From NCBI GenBank assembly GCA_003151495.1, contig PLXR01000015.1, forward strand, positions 28,546 to 92,545: 64,000 nt of DNA. Direction: 5' to 3'. The stretch's first letter is position 1; each line of letters opens with the position of its first letter. This DNA is from Opitutaceae bacterium. Lineage in GTDB: Bacteria > Verrucomicrobiota > Verrucomicrobiia > Opitutales > Opitutaceae. The notes beneath the pieces were generated by a model. It saw only the letters and a list, made by a program, of their open reading frames with translations. It had not been told where the DNA came from and did no database searches. Below, piece after piece: positions 9,027 through 17,799 of the stretch. Position numbers and translations under genes: made by a program.

Positions 9027-11000
9027 ATGGCCGGCATCCAAATTTCAGGCCTTCTCTCCAATTCTGCCTTCGACTGGAAGACGATTGTCTCCGAATTGAT
9101 CGCTGCCGACAGCGTTCCCATAACGAACCTCAAGGCGGAGCAGACCACGAACTCGAGCCAGGTGACCGCGCTCGGCTCCCTGCAGGCCGACCTGACGAGC
9201 CTGCAGACCTCCCTAGAGAACCTGCGCAGCGGCGACCTTTTCGCCGCCCGGACCGTGAGCTCGAGCAACTCCAACTCTACGTGGCAGTCCACGTCGGCGA
9301 ACGGGGCCACCCTTGGCGCCTACACATTCGCCGTGCAGCACCTGGCAACCCAGGCGCAGACCCAGGGAGCGACCGGGGTCGGCTCGGGCCTGAATGCGAC
9401 CGGCACCGTCACCGGGCTGACGATCGCCAACCTGAATGTCGCCACGCCGATCACGGCGGGCACATTCACCGTGAACGGCCAGCAGGTCACGGTGGCGACG
9501 ACCGACTCGCTTCAGGATGTGTTCAACAAGATAGCCGCGGGGACGGGCGGGGATGTGACCGGCGCCTACAGCCCGGGCGGCTCCGTACCCGTGTCCGACG
9601 GGATCACCCTCACGAGCGGCGGCGGCCACGAGGTGCTCCTCGGAGCCAACAATGACACCAGCAATTTCCTTTCTGTCATGAAGCTGGCGAACAACGGAAC
9701 GCCCTCCACCTCCAGCTCGGCACCCCTCGGCACCGTGGAGCTGTCGGCCCCCATTGCCTCGGCGCACCTGAGCACGGCGCTCACCGGGCTCGACCTGTCA
9801 GGAAACGGCTCGGTTACGATCAATGGCGTCACCATCAATTACAACGCGAACACCGACACCGTTTCGACCCTGCTTAGCCGGATAAACCAGTCCGGAGCGG
9901 GTGTTTCGATTACGTACGACTCGGCGAACAACAGGTTCAACGCCATCAACAACAACACGGGCGACGTGGGAATGGGCCTCGCCGACACCACGGGGACGCT
10001 GTTGGCGTCCATGGGCCTTACCGCCGCAAGCGGCGGCACCTTCAGCCATGGGCAGAATGCGCAGTTCACGGTCAACAACGGCCCCCCCCTGTCCAGCGCC
10101 AGCAACACGCTCGACAGCGCGGTGACGGGGATCTCCGGCTTCAGCGTGACCGTGAACAGCCAGACCACGGAGACGCTCCAGATACAGAGCAACACATCCT
10201 CGATGCAGAGCGCGATCCAGGACATGATCTCGAAGTTCAACACGGTCCAGACCGACATCCAAAACGACACCCAGATAACGTCATCGGGGGGTCAGGTTAC
10301 GACGTCGGTGCTCTCCAGCAACCAGGAGGTCGCGAGCTGGGCGAGCGACCTGAAGAACATGGCTTTCGATGCGGTGACCGGGGTCACCGGGTCGATCCAG
10401 AACCTGGACAACCTCGGAATCGGCTTCACGGGAACCTCGGGCCAGCTGTCCGTCATCGACAGCACGAAACTGGCCGACGCGCTGGCCAACAACCCGCAGG
10501 ACGTGCAGAACTTCTTCCTCACCGGCAACACGGGGTTTGTCGGGCGCATGTACGGGGGCCTCATCAAGCAGCTCGGCGAGAACACCAACGAGCAGGGCAA
10601 CCTGACCAAGGCCAACACCGACATAGGGACCCACATCACCACGCTGCAGAACCACCTCAACGACGAGCAGACGCAGCTCACCAATGCGTTCATCAGCATG
10701 CTGGACGCGCAATCCAAGGCCCAGTCGGAGGGCACGACCCTCACCAACGCTTTCTTCCAGAATTCCAGCAGCAGCAGCAGCAGCAGCTCCTGCTGGATCG
10801 CGCGCGCGGTCTACGGGGCGCGCAATCCGCGATGGCTCGTCTTCCGGTTCTGGCTCCTCCAGTTGGCGCCGGCCTGGTTCCGCGGCCTCTACCTGCGCCA
10901 CGGCGAGCGGTTCGCATCCTGGCTCGACGACAAGCCGCGGGTCAGGCACCTTATCCGACGCTGGATGGACGCGCGCATCGACCGGCTCCTGCACACGTAG
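9027..11000 (+). CDS. fliD: Flagellar filament cap protein FliD with unusual poly-Ser + CWIARAVYG C-terminal extension
   Basis: MAGIQISGLLSNSAFDWKTIVSELIAADSVPI...; FliD-like coiled C-terminal part; tail SSSSSSSCWIARAVYGARNPRW... Confidence 0.9.
   Translation: MAGIQISGLLSNSAFDWKTIVSELIAADSVPITNLKAEQTTNSSQVTALGSLQADLTSLQTSLENLRSGDLFAARTVSSSNSNSTWQSTSANGATLGAYTFAVQHLATQAQTQGATGVGSGLNATGTVTGLTIANLNVATPITAGTFTVNGQQVTVATTDSLQDVFNKIAAGTGGDVTGAYSPGGSVPVSDGITLTSGGGHEVLLGANNDTSNFLSVMKLANNGTPSTSSSAPLGTVELSAPIASAHLSTALTGLDLSGNGSVTINGVTINYNANTDTVSTLLSRINQSGAGVSITYDSANNRFNAINNNTGDVGMGLADTTGTLLASMGLTAASGGTFSHGQNAQFTVNNGPPLSSASNTLDSAVTGISGFSVTVNSQTTETLQIQSNTSSMQSAIQDMISKFNTVQTDIQNDTQITSSGGQVTTSVLSSNQEVASWASDLKNMAFDAVTGVTGSIQNLDNLGIGFTGTSGQLSVIDSTKLADALANNPQDVQNFFLTGNTGFVGRMYGGLIKQLGENTNEQGNLTKANTDIGTHITTLQNHLNDEQTQLTNAFISMLDAQSKAQSEGTTLTNAFFQNSSSSSSSSSCWIARAVYGARNPRWLVFRFWLLQLAPAWFRGLYLRHGERFASWLDDKPRVRHLIRRWMDARIDRLLHT
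10767..10787 (+). repeat. (AGC)7 triplet repeat inside fliD
   Basis: Seven tandem AGC units encoding the Ser linker. Confidence 0.9.
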
Positions 11001-11033
11001 CCGTACCGTTCACCCGCCAGCAGATCCGCAAGC

Positions 11034-11717
11034 ATGCAACTTTTCCCACATGGCCGCCGGAGCCGGTCAGCCCGGCTCCTCGTCCTCGCGCTTGCGGCTG
11101 CATTGGCGGGATGCGCGACCCACCCAGGTCCCCTGGACAAGGCCCGGCGCGGGCCGTATTACAAGCCGCTCAACTTCGTCCGGGATTCGACGCTCAGCCC
11201 GAGCATTCGGCGCGTCCTTGTCCTGCCGGTGTGCGGCGGAGAGGTAGCCGACCCCGATTCCGCAGCCGCACTCGACGAGGTCGTCCGTGCGGCTCTCCAG
11301 AAGCAATCTCGGTTTGAGGTAGTCTCGATGAACCGGGTCGACTGCCAACGGCGCTTCGGCGCCCCGGAATTCTCGTCGGCGTCCGAGCTGCCCCACAATT
11401 TCATGGGCGAGGTCGCGCGTGCATATGCTGTTGATGCCGTGCTTTTTGTGGATCTCACGGTCTATCAGCCCTACGGACAGCTGGCCATTGGCTTCCGAGC
11501 TAAGTTGGCAACCATCAAGGATGTTAGGCTGATCTGGAGTTTTGACGACACCTTCTCAACCAATGACCCCTCCGTCGTGAACGGGGTGCGCCATTTCTAC
11601 CTGCAGGATCGGCCGGGACAGCCCCCGGTCGACCTCACGACCGCCGCCCTCCAGAGCCCAAGGCGATTTGCCGCGTATGCAGCGGACACAATGCTCTCGA
11701 CCCTTCCGCCCCGTTGA
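11034..11717 (+). CDS. Putative outer-membrane lipoprotein
   Basis: Signal peptide with lipobox LAGC; RRVLVLPVCG...VDAVLFVDLTVYQPYG. Confidence 0.65.
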   Translation: MQLFPHGRRSRSARLLVLALAAALAGCATHPGPLDKARRGPYYKPLNFVRDSTLSPSIRRVLVLPVCGGEVADPDSAAALDEVVRAALQKQSRFEVVSMNRVDCQRRFGAPEFSSASELPHNFMGEVARAYAVDAVLFVDLTVYQPYGQLAIGFRAKLATIKDVRLIWSFDDTFSTNDPSVVNGVRHFYLQDRPGQPPVDLTTAALQSPRRFAAYAADTMLSTLPPR

Positions 11718-11742
11718 CCCCGTTCGGCGGCCCAGATTTGCC

Positions 11743-11769
11743 TAAAGTCGCGTCCCAGCCGGACGATTA
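11743..11769 (+). promoter_or_regulatory. Sigma28 (FliA)-type promoter for flgM-like/fliS operon
   Basis: TAAAGTCG-N11-GACGATTA. Confidence 0.72.
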
Positions 11770-11839
11770 TGTCTCTAACAACCAACGGCGTTCCCTGTAG
11801 TACCCATCAGCGGCAGACCGTCCAAAAGTACGAGAGCCC

Positions 11840-12121
11840 ATGATAAATTCCACGTCCTCATCTGACCGGGCGGCGCGCACGGACAACGTGCTGCCTCCCG
11901 TTTCCAAGACCGTCGCACAGAATCCCGGCAGGGACCAATTCTCGGCGGCACACTCCGCCGTCCTTCACTCTGCCTTGGCAGCCCAACCGGAAATCCGGCC
12001 CGAGGTGGTCGCGCGCGGCCGGGCGCTGGCCTCCGATCCCTCATATCCCTCGCAGGCGATCCTGCGCAAGGTGGGCGAGGCGATCATGAAATCGCCTGAT
12101 CTTTCCGAGGACGGTCCGTAA
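11840..12121 (+). CDS. flgM: FlgM-like anti-sigma28 factor candidate
   Basis: 93 aa; IRPEVVARGRALASDPSYPSQAILRKVGEAIMKSPDL resembles the FlgM C-terminal region; precedes fliS. Confidence 0.65.
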   Translation: MINSTSSSDRAARTDNVLPPVSKTVAQNPGRDQFSAAHSAVLHSALAAQPEIRPEVVARGRALASDPSYPSQAILRKVGEAIMKSPDLSEDGP

Positions 12122-12135
12122 GCCCTAGGACGGCC

Positions 12136-12564
12136 ATGGTCGCCCAAGACTGCGCGCGCATGTACCGCGCGAACTCGGTACTCACTGCGAGCCCCGGCCA
12201 GCTGGTGCTCATGCTTTACGACGGAGCGCTTCGCGCCATGGCGCTCGCCCGGAAGGCGCTGGCGCGCCCGCCCGAGGATTGGGGGCGCATCGAGGAGGCG
12301 AACAACCAGCTTCTGAAGGCGCAGAGGATTTTCATCGAGCTGCAGGCCACGCTCGACATGGAGGCAGGCGACGGGAAGTTCTCCCAAGAGATGAGCAAGC
12401 TCTACGAGTATTACATCCGCAGGCTGGCAGAGGCCAATATGCGCAAGACGGTCGAGCCCGTCGTCGAGGTCGAGCAGCTATTCGGCCAGGTGCGGGAAGC
12501 CTGGGCGGAGATGCTCCGCAAGCAGGATCCGGCCTACACGAAGGGAACACGGAGCGCGGCCTGA
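12136..12564 (+). CDS. fliS: Flagellar export chaperone FliS
   Basis: YRANSVLTASPGQLVLMLYDGALRAMALA... Confidence 0.93.
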   Translation: MVAQDCARMYRANSVLTASPGQLVLMLYDGALRAMALARKALARPPEDWGRIEEANNQLLKAQRIFIELQATLDMEAGDGKFSQEMSKLYEYYIRRLAEANMRKTVEPVVEVEQLFGQVREAWAEMLRKQDPAYTKGTRSAA

Positions 12565-12929
12565 TGGACACGCCAAGGCAAACCGCAATACGCCTGCTTT
12601 CGGCGCTCGAGGACCTGGTCTGCTGCGAGTCGGCGCTGCTTCGGAGCATGAGCTTCGACGACGCCGTCACGATCCAGGAGCGGGCCAGCCCACTCGTGCA
12701 CGAGCTGGCAAGGCTTGCCGACTGTCCAGGGGTCGCCTCCTTGAAGCCAAGGGTGGCCGCCTTGATCGAGCGTCGAGTGGAGAGCTGGCGCCTTCTAGAC
12801 GGGCATCTGGCCCGGCTCCAAAGCAAGCTGGGGGAGGTCCATGCGGCGCGCAGCAGGCTTGCCCGCGTCGGCCCGGTGTACGGCGCGCGCAGGCCCGCCG
12901 CCGAGGTCAGGCTGAACACCGCAGCCTAG
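12564..12929 (+). CDS. FliT/FlgN-like small helical chaperone candidate
   Basis: Start overlaps fliS stop; about 121 aa helical; position after fliS. Confidence 0.5.
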   Translation: MDTPRQTAIRLLSALEDLVCCESALLRSMSFDDAVTIQERASPLVHELARLADCPGVASLKPRVAALIERRVESWRLLDGHLARLQSKLGEVHAARSRLARVGPVYGARRPAAEVRLNTAA

Positions 12930-12931
12930 GA

Positions 12932-13354
12932 TCAGGCCGAAACGGCCGAGTCCAGGGAGGACAGGGCCTCAGGAGCCTCCGCGGCCACCGAGGGCCTGTC
13001 CATGACAGCCGGAGGGCCGCCGAGCCACTCGGCCGCGATCTTTCTCGCCTCGCCTGTCCAGCTGAGCTCGGGCTTGGAGTAGATGGATCGCGTGATGATT
13101 CCCTCGACCCCGGTCCACGAGAGCGCCGCCTTCAGGCAGGGCGAGGAGTCCGCAAGCTGGTAGCCCTGAAGGAAGATGGTCCCCTTGGGGCTGGCCGTGC
13201 CGCCGGCAGGGGCCATCCCGAGCTCAAGGCGGGCAACGCCGACACCGTAGTTGACCGTCCGCGCGCTCGTCCAGACCCCCTCGGGGGAGGAGGGCTGGTC
13301 AGCCTCGATGGAGCGTTCGATGTCGGAGAAAAAGGAGAGCAGGCGAGGAGGCAT
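12932..13354 (-). CDS. Hypothetical protein with its own sigma28-type promoter
   Basis: 140-aa ORF convergent with fliS operon; promoter at 13383-13409. Confidence 0.6.
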   Translation of the reverse strand: MPPRLLSFFSDIERSIEADQPSSPEGVWTSARTVNYGVGVARLELGMAPAGGTASPKGTIFLQGYQLADSSPCLKAALSWTGVEGIITRSIYSKPELSWTGEARKIAAEWLGGPPAVMDRPSVAAEAPEALSSLDSAVSA

Positions 13355-13382
13355 GGTTCAAAAGGGGACGGCGCTGGGCCCT

Positions 13383-13409
13383 CTATCGGCTCGTCGGGCG
13401 CAATCTTTA
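13383..13409 (-). promoter_or_regulatory. Sigma28 (FliA)-type promoter for hypothetical 12932-13354
   Basis: Minus strand TAAAGATT-N11-GCCGATAG. Confidence 0.85.
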
Positions 13410-13671
13410 GGGAAAAATTGGCGAGATTGTGTCTCCGACGCCCGGTGACCGGACTTCGCACAGGCTGTGGTCCAGCGCGGATGAGAATACCCACTCGAGA
13501 AGTGACTGAACCCATTCAGCGCTATGCGGATGCCCTAGGTCCGCCAGGAGCGGCGCTTGCCCGGATGCCCATGGCACCCTCTCCCGCACTTGTTTTGTTT
13601 GAACCCGGCGACTTGGCAGATTAGGCGTATCAGTCCCTGAAGACCCCATCCCATCAGCGTGACGCTGCCCG

Positions 13672-15156
13672 ATGTCATTTGAAAAAGTACTAATCATCGA
13701 AGACGAGCCGGTTGTCCGCAACTTGCTGATGGAGATCTTCACGCGCCGGAAGTTCTCGGCGACCGTGGCGGAGACGCTCGGTCAGGCCGAGGCGCTCTTC
13801 AACCGCGAGTCCTTTGACCTGGTGCTGCTCGACCTGCGGCTGCCCGATGGCAATGGCCAGAATTTCCTGGAGCGTCTGGCCGTCCTTCCCTCGCGCCCGC
13901 TGGTGGTGATGGTCACGGGATACGGGTCGATCGAGTCAGCGGTCGGGTGCATGCGCGCGGGCGCATTCGACTATGTCCTCAAGCCCTTCACGCCCTCGCA
14001 AATCGACATCATCATCAAGAAGGCGCAGTCCTACAGGCAGTTGCTGCAGGTGAACCGCCTTCTCACGGACCAGGCCTCTGAGGACGAGGGCGCGGTCATC
14101 GGGCACAGCCCGGTGATGCAGCGGCTCCGTCAGATGATCGAACGGGTTGCCCCCACGGACGCCACGGTTCTCATCACCGGCGAGAACGGAACGGGCAAGG
14201 AGGTTGTCGCCCGCGAGCTCTACCGCCGAAGCTCCCGACGGCAGAGCCCGTTCATCAAGGTGAACTGTGCCGCGGTTTCCGAGAACCTGATCGAGAGCGA
14301 GTTCTTCGGGCATGAGCGCGGCGCCTTCACGGGGGCAACCGAGCGGAGGGAGGGGCGATTCGAGCTGGCCAACCAGGGAACGCTCCTGCTCGACGAGGTC
14401 AGCGAGATCCCGGCGAACCTTCAGGCCAAGCTCCTGCGCGTCCTCCAGGAGCGCGAGTTTGAGCGGGTGGGTGGCAACCGGACGATCAAGGTGAACGTGC
14501 GCATCATCGCCACCTCCAACCGGGACCTTCTCAGCTACATCGAGAAGGGGGCGTTCAGGCAGGACCTTTTCTACCGGTTGAATGTGTTTCCCATGCACGT
14601 CCCGGCGCTTCGCGACCGGGTCGAGGAGATCCTGCCGCTCGCCGAACACTTCCTGGCCCGGTTCATGCGCAAGCTTGGCGTCAAAGTGGCCGGTTTTTCC
14701 GACTCCGCCCGCAGCTCCATGCTTGTCTACCATTGGCCCGGAAACGTCCGCGAGCTGCAGAACACCATTGAAAGGGCGATCATCCTGACCGAGGCCGGCA
14801 GGACCGTCTCCGCCGCCGCGATGGGAATTCCCAGCACGGGAACGTTTGCCCTGGGCGGCGCGCTGCCGGAGGAAGATTCATCCGGGGACCCAGACGGGGG
14901 TTACCCGGCGGGTGACGGCGGCGAGAACTCTGCCCATGTACCCACTGCGGCACAGGCTACCGACCAGGCCGATTCCATCCTCAACATTGCCGAACTCGAG
15001 AAGCAGGCGATAAAGGCGGCGCTGGAGAAGACCGCGGGCAACCGCACCAAGGCCGCCGAGCTCCTGGGCATCAGCATCCGCACGCTTCGCAACAAGCTGC
15101 AGGAGTACCGGGGCAACGACGACGTGGTCGAGGTTGGTACAGACGCCGCGGAGTAG
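13672..15156 (+). CDS. NtrC-type sigma54-dependent response regulator (FlrC/FleR/FlbD-like)
   Basis: REC (DLVLLDLRLPDGNG), AAA+ with GAFTGA, Fis-type HTH (NRTKAAELLGISIRTLRNKLQEY). Confidence 0.95.
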   Translation: MSFEKVLIIEDEPVVRNLLMEIFTRRKFSATVAETLGQAEALFNRESFDLVLLDLRLPDGNGQNFLERLAVLPSRPLVVMVTGYGSIESAVGCMRAGAFDYVLKPFTPSQIDIIIKKAQSYRQLLQVNRLLTDQASEDEGAVIGHSPVMQRLRQMIERVAPTDATVLITGENGTGKEVVARELYRRSSRRQSPFIKVNCAAVSENLIESEFFGHERGAFTGATERREGRFELANQGTLLLDEVSEIPANLQAKLLRVLQEREFERVGGNRTIKVNVRIIATSNRDLLSYIEKGAFRQDLFYRLNVFPMHVPALRDRVEEILPLAEHFLARFMRKLGVKVAGFSDSARSSMLVYHWPGNVRELQNTIERAIILTEAGRTVSAAAMGIPSTGTFALGGALPEEDSSGDPDGGYPAGDGGENSAHVPTAAQATDQADSILNIAELEKQAIKAALEKTAGNRTKAAELLGISIRTLRNKLQEYRGNDDVVEVGTDAAE

Positions 15157-15197
15157 GGCGCGACACCGCGTAGCGGATGGGTTTGCAAATAATCCAT

Positions 15198-15224
15198 TAA
15201 GGTGCCGCCCGATTGGGCCGATTA
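15198..15224 (+). promoter_or_regulatory. Sigma28 (FliA)-type promoter for cheX operon
   Basis: TAAGGTGC-N11-GCCGATTA. Confidence 0.72.
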
Positions 15225-15265
15225 CGGGCGGGATAGGCCAACTATGGCCTGGCCGCACCTCAATC

Positions 15266-15796
15266 ATGCCCGCTACCCAGGAGATATCCGAGACCCTCAT
15301 CCGCAGCAACATATCGCGCGCGGTCTGTGACGTGTTCAAGACCATGCTCAGCCGGAACGCCGAACCTGCCGTGACGGTCGGCGATGGCGCCATGGCAAGC
15401 TGGCCCCCGATACCGGTGGACGGCGACGCCGTCCCGCAGGTCGTCGGAACCGTGGGGTTCATCGGCGATGTGAACGGCCTCATCTATCTCTACCTTCCGC
15501 TGCCTTTCGCGGAGCTTGTCACCAGCCACCTCCTCGGGATGACGGTGCAGGAGCTAGAGGAGGCGGGGGACGAGGTGGTCAACGACGCGATCGGCGAGAT
15601 CACGAACATGACCGTGGGAAGCTTCAAGAACGGGCTCTGCGACGCAGGATTCCCCTGCAAACTCACCATCCCGTCGATCCTGAGGGGCAGCAATTTCTCG
15701 ATCGAGCCCATCAGCTCGGTAAACCGCTTCATCTACAGCTTCGAGAGCTCCGGCCACAAGGTCGTTGCCGACATCCTGCTCAAGGCAGGCGACTGA
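15266..15796 (+). CDS. cheX: CheX-type chemotaxis phosphatase
   Basis: EEAGDEVVNDAIGEITNMTVGSFKNGL... CheX/CheC signature ExxN. Confidence 0.88.
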   Translation: MPATQEISETLIRSNISRAVCDVFKTMLSRNAEPAVTVGDGAMASWPPIPVDGDAVPQVVGTVGFIGDVNGLIYLYLPLPFAELVTSHLLGMTVQELEEAGDEVVNDAIGEITNMTVGSFKNGLCDAGFPCKLTIPSILRGSNFSIEPISSVNRFIYSFESSGHKVVADILLKAGD

Positions 15797-15818
15797 GCGT
15801 CCGAACACAGCCAAGCAC

Positions 15819-16997
15819 ATGCGCAACAAAATACTCACCGTAGACGACTCCAAGACCGTCCGCATCATCGTGCGGAAGGCGTTCAAATCCTACGACTGCG
15901 AGATACTCGAGGCCAGCAACGGCGTCGAAGGCCTGGCCGTCGCGGCCAAGGAGATGCCCGACCTGATCCTTCTCGACATCACCATGCCCGTGATGGACGG
16001 CGTCGAGATGCTCACGCGGCTGAAGTCCGATCCCCAGCTCAAGAACATCCCGATAATGATGCTCACGGCGGAGGGGGGTAAGGACAACGTGCTGAAGATC
16101 GCGAAGATCGGCATACGCGACTACATTGTGAAGCCCTTCAAGGAGGAGCTCCTGATCGAGAAGGCGGGGCGCATCATCGAGCTCAAGCCCCTGTCGGACG
16201 GTCCGACCAAGGTCCGCTCCATCTTTGACGCGGCCACGCTCCTCGTCGTCGAGGATAAGCCCGCGATCGTCCAGCAGATCCAGGCCGGCCTGAAGCACAC
16301 GCCATGGGCGGTGCACGGCGTCAGCACCCAGGGTGAGGCGATGGACTTCTGGACCAAGACGCCCCCCGACCTCATCATGATCAGCCTCACGCTGCCCGAG
16401 GACGCGGCCTTCACGCTCTTCCGCCTCATCCGAAGCAATGTAAAGACGAAGTACACCCCGGTTTTCGGCCTAGTCGTCAAGACCGAGGCGGGCCCGCTTC
16501 AGCAGGCCCAGACGGTCGGGTTTACCACGGTGATCACGAAGCCCATCGACGTCAGTGAGCTCGAGTCGAAGATCGCCAAGGCGATGAACCTCGATACGTC
16601 GCAGAGGTACTTCAAGCTCGAGTCCGACATCCTCGTAATGCGGCTCCCCGAGAACTGCACCCCGGCGGTCCTGGCCGAGATCAGCAACTACATGAAGCCA
16701 AAGCTGGCAGAGGCGGTCGACGCCGGCAACAACAAGGCGGTCATCGACGTCCATCCCCTCAAGTCGGTCCACATGGGCGTGATCAAGATTTTGATGCTTG
16801 CTATGCAGACCTGCCGCGAACTGGGCGTACAGTTCTCCCTGGTTGGCAACACCCAGCTCATCGCCGAGTGCAAGGGATTCGAAGACACACGCAACTGGGT
16901 CTTTCACGACACTCTCGAGAATGCCAAGGCATCGCTGGGCGGGCCCAAGGCTCCCGCCGAACCGGCCGCGGCCGCGCCCGCCATGGCTAGCGCCTAA
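15819..16997 (+). CDS. Tandem receiver (REC + degenerate REC) protein with C-terminal STAS-like domain
   Basis: REC1 LILLDITMPVMDG...VKPFKEE; REC2 DLIMISLTLPEDA (Asp replaced by Ser); C-terminal STAS-like segment. Confidence 0.85.
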   Translation: MRNKILTVDDSKTVRIIVRKAFKSYDCEILEASNGVEGLAVAAKEMPDLILLDITMPVMDGVEMLTRLKSDPQLKNIPIMMLTAEGGKDNVLKIAKIGIRDYIVKPFKEELLIEKAGRIIELKPLSDGPTKVRSIFDAATLLVVEDKPAIVQQIQAGLKHTPWAVHGVSTQGEAMDFWTKTPPDLIMISLTLPEDAAFTLFRLIRSNVKTKYTPVFGLVVKTEAGPLQQAQTVGFTTVITKPIDVSELESKIAKAMNLDTSQRYFKLESDILVMRLPENCTPAVLAEISNYMKPKLAEAVDAGNNKAVIDVHPLKSVHMGVIKILMLAMQTCRELGVQFSLVGNTQLIAECKGFEDTRNWVFHDTLENAKASLGGPKAPAEPAAAAPAMASA

Positions 16998-17022
16998 CGG
17001 AAGCAGCGTCTACCGGGATCGA

Positions 17023-17051
17023 GGGGCATCGCGCTTGGCGGTGCCCCTTTT
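17023..17051 (+). terminator. Rho-independent terminator after REC-REC gene
   Basis: GGGGCATCGC-GCTTG-GCGGTGCCCC-TTTT. Confidence 0.8.
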
Positions 17052-17152
17052 CGTGCATGGGGCGATCGGAGTCCGGGCAGTCCGGAGTCGATGCGAAAGG
17101 GCGCGCGCTGGCGGGACGGCGCGGACAAGTGGGCCCCGGATGGGGCCTCGGC

Positions 17153-17656
17153 TCAGATCGCCTTGGCGATGGCCTGGACCGTCTCAGGGGCGACGACCCG
17201 GTCGATGTCGAGGAGCGTCTTCACCTGGCCTTTGACCTTGGCCATGCCGAGCAGATAGGAAGTGTCCACGGCGGTCCCGAATTCCGGGGTCGGCTCGATC
17301 TCCTCGGCGGGCAGGTTCACCACCTCCTCCACGCTGTCTACGATGAGCCCCATCTGGATCACCTGGTCGGTCGCCAGCTTGACCTGGACGACCACGATGC
17401 AGGTGCGGTCGGCATACTCGGACTTGAGCCCGAACTTGACTCGAAGGTCCACCACGGGGATCACCCGCCCGCGGAGATTTATGACGCCCTTCACAAAGTC
17501 CGGCATCTGGGGAACCGTTGTAATCTTCTGGAGCCGAATAATCTCGCGGACCTTGAGCACGGCAATCCCGTAAGCCTCATGGTCGAGCACGACCGTTAGG
17601 TACTTTCCGGCGTGCTTGCTTGCGATCGGTGCCGATGACGCGTGTGAGGTGCTCAT
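17153..17656 (-). CDS. cheW: Chemotaxis coupling protein CheW
   Basis: YGIAVLKVREIIRLQKITTVPQMPDFVKGVINLRGRVIPVVDLRVKFG. Confidence 0.96.
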   Translation of the reverse strand: MSTSHASSAPIASKHAGKYLTVVLDHEAYGIAVLKVREIIRLQKITTVPQMPDFVKGVINLRGRVIPVVDLRVKFGLKSEYADRTCIVVVQVKLATDQVIQMGLIVDSVEEVVNLPAEEIEPTPEFGTAVDTSYLLGMAKVKGQVKTLLDIDRVVAPETVQAIAKAI

Positions 17657-17693
17657 AATAGGGTTGGAGCCAGGCTACAGCCTGACGCAGGAG

Positions 17694-17720
17694 ATATCGT
17701 CCGGCCCCGTGGGGTCTTTA
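17694..17720 (-). promoter_or_regulatory. Sigma28-type promoter for cheW
   Basis: Minus strand TAAAGACC-N11-GACGATAT. Confidence 0.65.
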
Positions 17721-17742
17721 GGGGAAACACCGCGGCCCGCTG

Positions 17743-17769
17743 TAAAGTTTTACCCGGTAGAGCCGATAG
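17743..17769 (+). promoter_or_regulatory. Sigma28-type promoter for cheA
   Basis: TAAAGTTT-N11-GCCGATAG, one mismatch to enterobacterial consensus. Confidence 0.92.
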
Positions 17770-17799
17770 GGCTAGGGAACAGCTGCCAACCCTTGGACC

